Positions 35,445 to 42,307 of a DNA stretch of 64,000 bases are shown one piece after another; position 1 is the first letter of the stretch, and every line of letters begins with the position of its first letter. This DNA comes from Rahnella variigena. Lineage in GTDB: Bacteria > Pseudomonadota > Gammaproteobacteria > Enterobacterales > Enterobacteriaceae. The DNA is taken from NCBI RefSeq assembly GCF_003610915.1, contig NZ_NSDJ01000001.1, positions 4,588,001 to 4,652,000 of the forward strand, written 5' to 3'. The position numbers and the translations under genes are program-made. Under the pieces are notes generated by a model that worked only from the letters and a program-made list of their open reading frames with translations, was not told where the DNA came from and ran no database searches.

Positions 35445-35587
35445 TAAAGAGAATCTTAGCTCAAAGTGGTGTACCGTAATTGTTACATACGGGTTAAAAG
35501 GAAAGTCATGGGATTTCAGGACAAGATATAGAGAGGATGAGGCAGGGAATGCCCTCAGCAGCGGGGATGCTGCTGAGGAAACAGAAT

Positions 35588-36178
35588 TTAAAGGTTACGA
35601 TCCAGAGTAATAAAGACCTGCCCCAAGGCAGTCACTTCATCCACGCCACACTCGAAGTGGCTTTCCTGACGGGTCACGCTAAGTCGGTTACCGGGAATAC
35701 GGGCCACATCGTAAACATCCAGATCACCATCGATATCCAGCAACCAGCGGCCATTGCCCGGATGGGTGCTGCCCAGATCAATAATCCACGAGTGATGGCC
35801 TTTCACAACATAAGCCGGTTGAGTCAGCGAATCATCCAGCAGCGAAGGATCAACAGACCAGACGCCCTCTTCTTCCAGCGCTCCGCCACGCAATCTCAAT
35901 TTTTTAAGTTGACGGATGTCACCGGACGCTGCTGCGCCTGAAAGCGCTGAATCCTGCATGTTTCCTTTGCCTGTCGCCAGCCAGCGTAATGACACGCCGG
36001 TGTCCAGCGCACAGGCCACGACCACATCACCGGGGAAATAATCTCTTCTTACCCAGGTACTTATTGTTCCAGATGACAAACCGTACAGATCTCCCAGCTC
36101 CTTCTGCATGCTGAAGCCGTAAGCCTGAAGCATACGCGTCAGAACAGCTTTTCCACCTTCAAGTTCATCTAATTGCAT
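35588..36178 (-). CDS. Phage CI-type repressor (186/P2-like family)
   Basis: A 196-residue repressor. The N-terminal helix-turn-helix (about residues 5-65, GGKAVLTRMLQAYGF...LSSGTISTWVRRDYFPGDVV) and the C-terminal region resemble the Phage_CI_repr/CI_C families of phage 186. No LexA-type Ser/Lys protease motif is apparent, so it is probably not self-cleaved. The start at 36178 (MQLDELEGG) begins at the domain; the ORF is open for 33 more codons. It is divergent from the early genes and probably represses them. Confidence 0.82.
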   Translation of the reverse strand: MQLDELEGGKAVLTRMLQAYGFSMQKELGDLYGLSSGTISTWVRRDYFPGDVVVACALDTGVSLRWLATGKGNMQDSALSGAAASGDIRQLKKLRLRGGALEEEGVWSVDPSLLDDSLTQPAYVVKGHHSWIIDLGSTHPGNGRWLLDIDGDLDVYDVARIPGNRLSVTRQESHFECGVDEVTALGQVFITLDRNL

Positions 36179-36211
36179 CTGGCGAAAACCCCTGAATCTG
36201 TAAATATCATC

Positions 36212-36240
36212 TTGACAACTCGCAAATGCAAGCTTAGATT
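36212..36240 (+). promoter_or_regulatory. Early rightward promoter and candidate CI operator
   Basis: TTGACA (36212-36217), a 17-base spacer, then TAGATT (36235-36240), reading into the early genes. Within the spacer a partial dyad CTcGCA..TGCaAG could be a CI operator half-site pair. The operator part is a guess. Confidence 0.5.
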
Positions 36241-36310
36241 GATTATGTAATGTACCGACTGACGACCATGATACCAAATTTACGGCGTCGTGGAGAAATA
36301 AGGAGACGCG

Positions 36311-36586
36311 ATGTTTTTAGGAACAGAGCAGCAGCGCCAGACCGGACTGCGCCATATCGCTCATCTGAAAGAAATTTATTTCGCTCAGAGTAAGGATCGG
36401 GTTGAGGTTATTTATGATCAGGCCAGTGAAAAATGGAAACTTACCTTATGTTTTCATGCCGGCCTTAAGCGTCATCATACCTTACTGACATATTCACAAT
36501 TAAATGATGAGGAACAAATGAAAATAACACAGGCCTTATTATCACTACGCCATTTCACGGCGATATTTAAAGGAGAACTTTACTGA
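36311..36586 (+). CDS. Small early phage protein of unknown function
   Basis: A 91-residue soluble protein, FLGTEQQRQTGLRHIAHL at the start, with mixed charge and no membrane segment. It sits where P2-like phages carry short early ORFs after cox/B, and may be a DUF5405-type protein, though I cannot confirm this. AAGGAG lies seven bases before the ATG. Its stop overlaps the next start (TGATG), so the two are coupled. Confidence 0.7.
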   Translation: MFLGTEQQRQTGLRHIAHLKEIYFAQSKDRVEVIYDQASEKWKLTLCFHAGLKRHHTLLTYSQLNDEEQMKITQALLSLRHFTAIFKGELY

Positions 36587-36807
36587 TGGCAGACTGGATA
36601 GATGAATCGCAGGAGTATCAGTTAAAAATCCTTCAAGCACAGATTACGCAGGCTACCCGCACGCAGCCTTCGCCGTCTGCCTTCTTCTGCGTGGATTGTG
36701 ACACTCCCATTGCGGAGCCACGCAGGAAAATCATTCCCGGTGTACAGCGATGTATTGAGTGCCAGGAAATTGAGGAAATTAAAAGAAAGAATTATCGCCC
36801 CATATAA
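36586..36807 (+). CDS. TraR/DksA-type C4 zinc-finger protein
   Basis: A 73-residue protein with an N-terminal helical half and a C-terminal zinc finger: C35-x2-C38 and C56-x2-C59. It matches small TraR-like proteins of P2-type phages. TraR binds the RNA polymerase secondary channel and mimics DksA plus ppGpp, so this could tune host transcription during induction. That role here is inference from family. Confidence 0.88.
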   Translation: MADWIDESQEYQLKILQAQITQATRTQPSPSAFFCVDCDTPIAEPRRKIIPGVQRCIECQEIEEIKRKNYRPI

Positions 36808-36843
36808 ACCTTCAAATTAATACTATTAAAGTTCGCGTCTGCG

Positions 36844-36876
36844 CTGGAAATAAACTTATTTCCAGAAGGTTTTTTG
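36844..36876 (+). terminator. Hairpin with T-run before gpA
   Basis: CTGGAAAT and ATTTCCAG arms at 36844-36865 are followed by AAGG and six T residues. It would end or attenuate early transcription before gpA. Confidence 0.6.
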
Positions 36877-36899
36877 CATTCTAATTTTCGGAAATAAAC

Positions 36900-38825
36900 A
36901 TGTCAGATAACAGAGGCAGGGTAATGCCTTCCCCGCCGCCGGCTTTTAACCGGGCAGCCGGGCAATTGTTCGCAGGGAAATGGGGGTGGAATGCCCCGCG
37001 ACCGGCGCTCAGCAGTCCGCTGGAAAAACCTCTTAACCGTGATTTCTTCCTCCGCCAGCAAACAGCCCTTTCCCGGATGGCAGCATTGCCTCGCTGTCTG
37101 CGTACGCCTTTACATCAGCGGTATACGTTTTTGCTGAAAACAAAGGGAGTCCGCGCGGCGGTCCATTTTCTGATGACAGTGTTTACGCAGCGTTTGTGGC
37201 CGCGGATTCAGCAGGTGAATGTGCGCAACACCCTGAACCGTCAGATCTCGCAAAAGCTCCTCATGGAAGAAGAAATGTTTAACCGCCTGCCTGATCTTAA
37301 TGATGACAGCCTGAGAAGGCTGGCCAGCAAGCTGGCAGTGCATATGCAAGATGCGTACGAATATCACTGTGAACGCTGGCTGCAAAATCGACCCGATCAA
37401 CCTGACGTGTTATTGCAAGACAGCACGCAGCACGAGATTTACGGGCATATCGCGGCGATGGCCCGCTCTTGTCGCGTACAGCCTCTTTACTGGCAGAGAT
37501 GGCAAAAAGGCCGTATGACCGCACATTCAGCCGTCGCCAGTATTTCCAGGCTGGTCAGCGGTGAATGGTGGGAAAAACAGCTGCGTTCAAAACAGCGTTT
37601 GTGGCGCGAAGCCCTGATGATTGCCTGTGGTTATGTGAGCCGCGCAACATCGCCATATGCCAGTAAAAATGCCATCCGTGATGTGGTGTCACGCCGCTTA
37701 TCCGCCATTAATTACCTGAAACAATGCCAGCTCGAAAATGTCGAATCAGGGGAAACACTGAGCCTGCTGGAGACCGTATTAGCCAGCATTTCCAACCCTA
37801 AACTTCGCCGTATGGAACTGATGACCCTGATCGCCGGTATCGAAGATGTTGCTGACCAGCAGCGGGACTGCGGCCTGTTTATCACGCTGACCACACCTTC
37901 AAAATACCATCCGCTGAAAACGACTGGCGCCGGATCATCACCCATTTTTAACCAGAAATGGGATCAGCACGCGTTTACACCCAAAGATGCACAACGTTAT
38001 CTGGTCGCGGTCTGGGCAAAAATCCGCACCACGTTTAAAGACCGGAACCTGAAAGTGTACGGTGTGCGCGTCGTCGAACCGCATCACGACGGCACCCCGC
38101 ACTGGCACATGATGCTGTTCACACCAGCGGATCAGCAGCAAAAGGTGACTGAAGTAATGCGCCGTTACGCACTGGAAGAAGATCCGGATGAGCCAGGCGC
38201 TGCGGAGTCACGTTTTAATTGTAAGCCGCTGAACCGCGGCGGTGCGGCGGGTTACATTGCGAAATACGTCTCCAAGAATATTGATGGTTATGCGCTTGAT
38301 GGCGAAAAGGATTTTGACTCCGGACGCCTGCTTACTGATGTCGCGACCGCGGTCACCTCATGGGCATCGACGTGGCGGATCCCGCAATTTCACGCCATTG
38401 GCATTCCTGCCGTCGGCGCGTGGCGTGAATGTCGGCGGATCAGACATCAGAGTCTGAACAGCCGCTTTGATAAACGCGTAGAGGACGTCCGCAGCGCCGC
38501 CGACCAGGGGGATTTTGCCGGTTATATCCAGGCACAGGGCGGCATACATATTCCGCGAAAAGAGCAAACGGTTCGCGTTGCGCGCCAGCTCAGCGGGGAA
38601 ACCAATGCCTGGGGCGAGCCCCGTCATAAAGTCATCGGCATTTACGCGCCGCATCTTGGTACTTCGCTTATTTACCTGACACATACCGAACAATGGCGGA
38701 TTGTCCGTCACCGGCCTTGTTCTGTGGAAATGCCGGAGATTCGCTTACCTTGGAGTTCTGTCAATAACTGTGGATCGCCAGCTTTCGCACAAAGCCATCA
38801 ATTCATACAAAAATCGGATCAATAA
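36900..38825 (+). CDS. P2 gpA-type replication endonuclease (HUH nuclease)
   Basis: A 641-residue relative of P2 gpA (761 residues), the cis-acting nickase that starts rolling-circle replication. The HUH metal motif is seen as H401-W-H403 and the paired catalytic tyrosines as Y452 and Y456 in YIAKYVSKN. Catalytic elements are thus intact. The C terminus stops soon after the conserved WSSVNNC segment, shorter than P2 gpA, so a C-terminal truncation is possible. It is unusual to find this in a locus with no head, packaging or integrase genes. Confidence 0.88.
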   Translation: MSDNRGRVMPSPPPAFNRAAGQLFAGKWGWNAPRPALSSPLEKPLNRDFFLRQQTALSRMAALPRCLRTPLHQRYTFLLKTKGVRAAVHFLMTVFTQRLWPRIQQVNVRNTLNRQISQKLLMEEEMFNRLPDLNDDSLRRLASKLAVHMQDAYEYHCERWLQNRPDQPDVLLQDSTQHEIYGHIAAMARSCRVQPLYWQRWQKGRMTAHSAVASISRLVSGEWWEKQLRSKQRLWREALMIACGYVSRATSPYASKNAIRDVVSRRLSAINYLKQCQLENVESGETLSLLETVLASISNPKLRRMELMTLIAGIEDVADQQRDCGLFITLTTPSKYHPLKTTGAGSSPIFNQKWDQHAFTPKDAQRYLVAVWAKIRTTFKDRNLKVYGVRVVEPHHDGTPHWHMMLFTPADQQQKVTEVMRRYALEEDPDEPGAAESRFNCKPLNRGGAAGYIAKYVSKNIDGYALDGEKDFDSGRLLTDVATAVTSWASTWRIPQFHAIGIPAVGAWRECRRIRHQSLNSRFDKRVEDVRSAADQGDFAGYIQAQGGIHIPRKEQTVRVARQLSGETNAWGEPRHKVIGIYAPHLGTSLIYLTHTEQWRIVRHRPCSVEMPEIRLPWSSVNNCGSPAFAQSHQFIQKSDQ

Positions 38826-38875
38826 AAATTAATGCATAAATTCAATGAATTATAATTTTTAAAATGCCCTAAGTG

Positions 38876-38920
38876 TTGACGTATTAGATCAATTAAAGAA
38901 TACTGTATATAAACACAGTA
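38876..38920 (+). promoter_or_regulatory. LexA-controlled promoter
   Basis: TACTGTATATAAACACAGTA at 38901-38920 fits the LexA consensus CTGT-N8-ACAG, with extended TA/TA flanks. It overlaps the -10 side of a promoter whose -35 is TTGACG (38876-38881). The downstream 64-residue gene begins 17 bases later. This is the only clear SOS box I saw in the window. Confidence 0.88.
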
Positions 38921-38937
38921 TCTGGCGAGGGGAGAAA

Positions 38938-39132
38938 ATGGAAAACCTGACTAAACAACAGCTAACGTTGTCCAGGATACAACTGATCGCAGACATATCG
39001 CAGACAGCCCAATGCAATCCAAAAGAATTTCTGGTCATGATGTCGCTGATTTCAGAACTGGCAGGTCAGGCGCTGACTGACGAGAACCAGAACGCAGTCT
39101 GCTACAACGGGAGTACTGACGACCCTCACTGA
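38938..39132 (+). CDS. Unrecognised SOS-controlled small protein
   Basis: A 64-residue protein directly behind a LexA box with a strong GAGGGGAG ribosome site. It is predicted mostly helical (QLTLSRIQLIADISQT...EFLVMMSLISELAGQAL), with an acidic tail and two Cys. I do not recognise a family. Phage 186 uses a LexA-controlled gene, tum, to inactivate a CI repressor that is not self-cleaving. By position and control this gene is a candidate for that role, but Tum is longer and no sequence similarity is claimed. Confidence 0.75.
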   Translation: MENLTKQQLTLSRIQLIADISQTAQCNPKEFLVMMSLISELAGQALTDENQNAVCYNGSTDDPH

Positions 39133-39239
39133 TTGCCAGACCCTGCGGCGGTAGTTGTCAACATTGTTGGCGCTTGCCCGACCGGTTTCCCTCCGGACTA
39201 AGCGCCCCGCCCTCTCCCTGTGTTATTTATCTGCTTCTC

Positions 39240-39260
39240 TGTTGTGCCAGTCGTTTCACA
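39240..39260 (+). promoter_or_regulatory. Ogr-type activator site, late operon 1 (X-R)
   Basis: TGTTGTGCCA starts at 39240, and TGT-N12-ACA (39243-39260) is an exact match to the dyad bound by P2 Ogr/delta-type activators. It lies about 100 bases before gpX, in a 211-base spacer without other genes. Confidence 0.78.
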
Positions 39261-39343
39261 TCCCTTCCAGATTGCCGCTCCACGCCCTATTCCGCAGACT
39301 GATCTCATCAAATGACGATCCTACTCACTCGCGGAGAAAACCC

Positions 39344-39547
39344 ATGAAAGTCTATGCACAACAGGGCGACACCCTCGATTCCCTATGCTGGCGTTATTAC
39401 AACCGTACCGCTGCGGTCGTCGAAAAAGTCTTTGCCGCCAATAAAGGCATCGCCGATTTAGGCCCGTTATTGCCTCACGGTACGGCCGTTGATTTACCGG
39501 ACATTGCAGAACAACCGGTTCAGGAGGCGATCAAATTATGGGACTGA
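39344..39547 (+). CDS. X: gpX, tail protein X
   Basis: A 67-residue LysM-like tail protein, the same size as P2 gpX (MKVYAQQGDTLDSLCWRYY). It probably sits at the tail tube end. The start at 39344 follows GCGGAG. In P2 it lies at the end of the head operon; here it is the first gene after the late promoter because the head genes are absent. Confidence 0.92.
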   Translation: MKVYAQQGDTLDSLCWRYYNRTAAVVEKVFAANKGIADLGPLLPHGTAVDLPDIAEQPVQEAIKLWD

Positions 39548-39759
39548 GTACTGAGCGCATCAGTTCAGGCTGCGCCTATTTTATTGCCACCTCACTGACC
39601 TGGCTCGCCAGCCTGACATCGCAGGACTTCGCCTTTCTGGTCGGCTCTGGTGTCGGGGTCGGTACGTTTCTGATCAACTGGTATTACCGGCGCAAAAGCT
39701 ATCAGTTGCTGGCACGCAGCGGCCTGCGCAAAGACACCTATGAAAACCTCAACTCTTAA
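39538..39759 (+). CDS. Holin
   Basis: A 73-residue membrane protein with two hydrophobic segments (about 10-28 and 31-49) and a basic C-terminal tail (NWYYRRKSYQLL), resembling HP1-type phage holins. It overlaps gpX by 10 bases and the lysozyme gene by 20. It would set the timing of lysis by disrupting the inner membrane. Confidence 0.85.
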   Translation: MGLSTERISSGCAYFIATSLTWLASLTSQDFAFLVGSGVGVGTFLINWYYRRKSYQLLARSGLRKDTYENLNS

Positions 39760-40249
39760 ACGCTGCAGTGCTGCCGTCGTGTTAGGGCTGATGGCGGTAT
39801 TGCCGGGCTATCTGTCACTGCAGGTGTCGGCAGAAGGATTGCGGCTTATCACCGATTTTGAAGGCTGTCAGCTGCAGCCCTACCAGTGCAGTGCCGGTGT
39901 ATGGACCAGCGGCATCGGCCACACGGCAGGGGTTAAACCGGCACAAACCATTACCGAACATCAGGCCGCTGAAAACCTGCTGGCAGATATTCAGCAGACC
40001 GAGCGCGCCATTAAAAAATGTATGCCGGTGACCATGCCACAGCCGGTTTTTGATGCCGTCGTGTCCTTCGGTTTTAACGTCGGCACCGGAGCAGCCTGTC
40101 AATCCACGCTGGCATTTTTCATCAACCAGCAGCAGTGGCAGAAAGCTTGTGATCAGCTCCCGCGCTGGGTTTTCGTTAATGGTGAACGTAATCGCGGGCT
40201 GGAACGCAGGCGAAATGCCGAGCGTGCCGTCTGCCTGAAAGGGGTCTGA
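39740..40249 (+). CDS. SAR endolysin (T4-type lysozyme)
   Basis: A 169-residue glycoside hydrolase family 24 muramidase. The catalytic pattern E41-x8-C50-x5-T56 is the E-C-T version known from phage P1 Lyz. An uncleaved N-terminal hydrophobic, Ala/Gly-rich segment (residues 11-32) is a signal-arrest-release anchor. C43 or C50 could form the inhibitory disulphide that holds the enzyme inactive until release. It degrades murein after holin action. Confidence 0.88.
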   Translation: MKTSTLKRCSAAVVLGLMAVLPGYLSLQVSAEGLRLITDFEGCQLQPYQCSAGVWTSGIGHTAGVKPAQTITEHQAAENLLADIQQTERAIKKCMPVTMPQPVFDAVVSFGFNVGTGAACQSTLAFFINQQQWQKACDQLPRWVFVNGERNRGLERRRNAERAVCLKGV

Positions 40250-40678
40250 ATGCGCCTGTTACCGGCACTTCTGGCCGGGATGGTTTTGCTGATCGCCATC
40301 CTGCTGCTTTCCAACCGTTCATTACAGCACGACCTCAACAACGCTGGTCTGCAACGCGATGCCCTGGCGGCTCAGGTGAAGCAACGGGAGCAGCTAATCA
40401 CCGTCCTGAACCAGCAAATGCGCCAGCGCGAGCAGGCTGAACTGGCGTTACGCGAAGACCTGAGCACGGCCCGGCAAATGATGCAAAGCCGCGAAAAACA
40501 AAGGCAGAGGAGCCTTCATGAAAATCTGCAAACCCGTCAGTGGGCTGATACCGGGCTGCCTGCTGATGTTAGCCGGCTGCACCAGCGTCCCGCCTTCAGC
40601 TCCGCCATCGATTATTTACGTTGGCTGTCCGGCGGTCAGCTCATGCCCGATCCCGGCCAGCAAACCGGTCACCAATGA
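40250..40678 (+). CDS. lysB: LysB, inner-membrane spanin subunit
   Basis: A 142-residue protein (P2 LysB 141) with one N-terminal transmembrane helix (about 4-20) and a long Gln/Arg-rich coiled coil (25-95) that would span the periplasm. It pairs with LysC to fuse inner and outer membranes at the end of lysis. It starts directly after the endolysin stop. Confidence 0.88.
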   Translation: MRLLPALLAGMVLLIAILLLSNRSLQHDLNNAGLQRDALAAQVKQREQLITVLNQQMRQREQAELALREDLSTARQMMQSREKQRQRSLHENLQTRQWADTGLPADVSRLHQRPAFSSAIDYLRWLSGGQLMPDPGQQTGHQ

Positions 40679-40808
40679 AGATCTGAGCGCCGACATTCTC
40701 CAGCTGGAATCTGCGCTGATGGATTGCAGCTTACAAATCGAAGCCATCAAAAAGTGTCAGGAGGCACAACATGCAAAAACCGATTCAGTTGCAACAACGG
40801 CTGACTGA
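40518..40808 (+). CDS. lysC: LysC, outer-membrane spanin lipoprotein
   Basis: A 96-residue lipoprotein whose gene begins inside lysB in another frame and extends 130 bases past it. The lipobox is LAGC with C21. A Pro-rich mature start (PPSAPPS) and several cysteines are typical of o-spanins. The nested lysB/lysC arrangement is the one seen in P2 and lambda Rz/Rz1. Confidence 0.85.
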   Translation: MKICKPVSGLIPGCLLMLAGCTSVPPSAPPSIIYVGCPAVSSCPIPASKPVTNEDLSADILQLESALMDCSLQIEAIKKCQEAQHAKTDSVATTAD

Positions 40809-41232
40809 ACAAATCCCTCAGCTTACTGCCGCACCGGAAAAACTGGCCCTGACTACCGGCGCCGGCAACGTGGTGGCCACGTCGGCACCTTCGCTGTCTT
40901 TTGAATATCGCTATCCGCTGACAGTGACGATTACGGATGAAGCGATCAGCGAAACGCTGGTCGATCTGAGCGTGGTCACCGTCCTCGACTGGCTGCAGGT
41001 TAATCAGCCTGAGATCCTCGGCAACGCGGCGCACCGGCTGAGTGATTTCACTTTCACTCAGAAGGCGAACAGCCTGGTCCTGACGCTGCAACTGACTGAG
41101 CGCGTGCAGGTTTCAGATTCAGAAGATGTCCGCACCATCACGCATCTGCCTGAACCCCCATTGCCGGAAAACGTGACGCTGCCGCGTGAGGTTTATCTCA
41201 ACGGAGAACTGATCAGCAGCTGGACGGTGTGA
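40771..41232 (+). CDS. R: gpR, tail completion protein
   Basis: A 153-residue homologue of P2 gpR (155), with matching ASLSFEYRYPL, LDWLQVNQPEI and C-terminal YLNGELISSW segments. AGGAGG precedes the ATG, which lies inside the end of lysC. In P2 it works with gpS to finish the tail; no gpS gene follows here. Confidence 0.9.
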   Translation: MQKPIQLQQRLTEQIPQLTAAPEKLALTTGAGNVVATSAPSLSFEYRYPLTVTITDEAISETLVDLSVVTVLDWLQVNQPEILGNAAHRLSDFTFTQKANSLVLTLQLTERVQVSDSEDVRTITHLPEPPLPENVTLPREVYLNGELISSWTV

Positions 41233-41244
41233 CCCGGTAAACCT

Positions 41245-41265
41245 TGTTGTGTCAGCCGCTGGCGA
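41245..41265 (+). promoter_or_regulatory. Ogr-type activator site, late operon 2 (V-G)
   Basis: TGTTGTGTCA at 41245-41254 matches the other two sites at 9 of 10 positions. The right half is degenerate (GAAC instead of ACA). It lies in the 81-base gpR-gpV gap. A GGCATCCTT found 54 bases further on is also present after site 3. Confidence 0.65.
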
Positions 41266-41313
41266 ACGGTCACCGGTTGTCGCTCAACCCTCTGAAACGG
41301 CATCCTTTATCCC

Positions 41314-41955
41314 ATGAATACGACTCTTCAACTCAACGACATAATGCGGCTGATTGGCAATCTGGTGCGCATCGGCAACGTCTCTGAACTGGATTTGGCC
41401 AACGCACGTTGCCGCGTCGCGACGGGCAGCAACGTAACGGCGTGGCTGCCGTGGATGACGCACCGCGCTGGCCGCACGCGCAGCTGGTGGGCGCCTTCCG
41501 TCGGCGAGCAGGTTTTGCTGCTCTCGATGGGCGGCGAACTGAATACGGCGTTCGTCTTACCCGCCGTTTTCTCCGATGCCTCACCCGCGCCATCGGTTTC
41601 GCCAGATGCCCTTCATCTGGCCTTCCCGGACGGCGCCGTTTTTGAATATGAACCGGCACAAAGCACTTTGAAAGTGACGGGAATTAAAACCGCAGTCATC
41701 AACGCATCGCAGAAAGTTGAGGTAACAGCGCCCGAAATCCGCTGCACCGCCAGCACCCGCATCACGCTGGACACGCCGGAAGTAGTTTGCACAAGCAAGC
41801 TGACCACCGGATCCCTTGAAGTGAAACAAGGTGGCACGCTGACCGGCAACTTAATCCATAGCGGCGGCAGCCTGACATCCAACGGCATCGTTGTGCATAC
41901 CCATCGCCACAGCGGTGTTCAGACCGGTGGCGGTCAGACAGGAGGCCCGCAATGA
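41314..41955 (+). CDS. V: gpV, baseplate spike
   Basis: A 213-residue membrane-piercing spike (P2 gpV 211), nearly collinear with P2 (WLPWMTHRAGRTRSWWAPSVGEQ). An OB-fold N-terminal part is followed by a beta-helix. The tip has the metal-binding H195-T-H197 pattern, then a Gly-rich tail. The weakly preceded ATG is supported by alignment to P2 from the first residue. Confidence 0.94.
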   Translation: MNTTLQLNDIMRLIGNLVRIGNVSELDLANARCRVATGSNVTAWLPWMTHRAGRTRSWWAPSVGEQVLLLSMGGELNTAFVLPAVFSDASPAPSVSPDALHLAFPDGAVFEYEPAQSTLKVTGIKTAVINASQKVEVTAPEIRCTASTRITLDTPEVVCTSKLTTGSLEVKQGGTLTGNLIHSGGSLTSNGIVVHTHRHSGVQTGGGQTGGPQ

Positions 41956-42302
41956 GCAATCCGAAATACCTGGGGATGGACAGAAATAGCGGTCTGGCTA
42001 TCGAAGATCTCGACCATATTCGCCAGTCCGTCAGCGATATTTTGAATACGCCGGTGGGCTCAAGAGTGATGCGCCGTAATTACGGCTCGCTGCTTTCGGA
42101 GCTGATTGACCAGCCGCAAAACGGCGCCCTGCGGCTACAGATGATGGCCGTGTGTTACACCGCCCTGTTGCAGTGGGAACCCCGCGTTTCACTGACTGCT
42201 ATCACTTTTGACACCGGCTACGACGGCAAGATGGTGATTGAACTGACCGGAAGCCGTAACGATACGGCGACGGATTTTTCCCTGAATATTCCTGTGAGCT
42301 GA
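41952..42302 (+). CDS. W: gpW, baseplate assembly protein
   Basis: A 116-residue baseplate wedge protein (P2 gpW 115), T4 gp25-like, with the conserved IRQSVSDILNTPVGSRVMRRNYGS segment. Its start overlaps the gpV stop (ATGA). Confidence 0.94.
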   Translation: MSNPKYLGMDRNSGLAIEDLDHIRQSVSDILNTPVGSRVMRRNYGSLLSELIDQPQNGALRLQMMAVCYTALLQWEPRVSLTAITFDTGYDGKMVIELTGSRNDTATDFSLNIPVS

Positions 42303-42307
42303 CACTT

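Noticed and set aside
35552..35577. Hairpin after the CI gene as an intrinsic terminator
   Set aside because: The stem is strong (CCTCAGCAGC with its complement) but lacks a T-run in either direction, so it is noted only as structure.
39155..39343. Longer N terminus for gpX, or a remnant of head gene L
   Set aside because: The upstream frame has no resemblance to gpL and contains the Ogr-type site; gpX homology begins at 39344.
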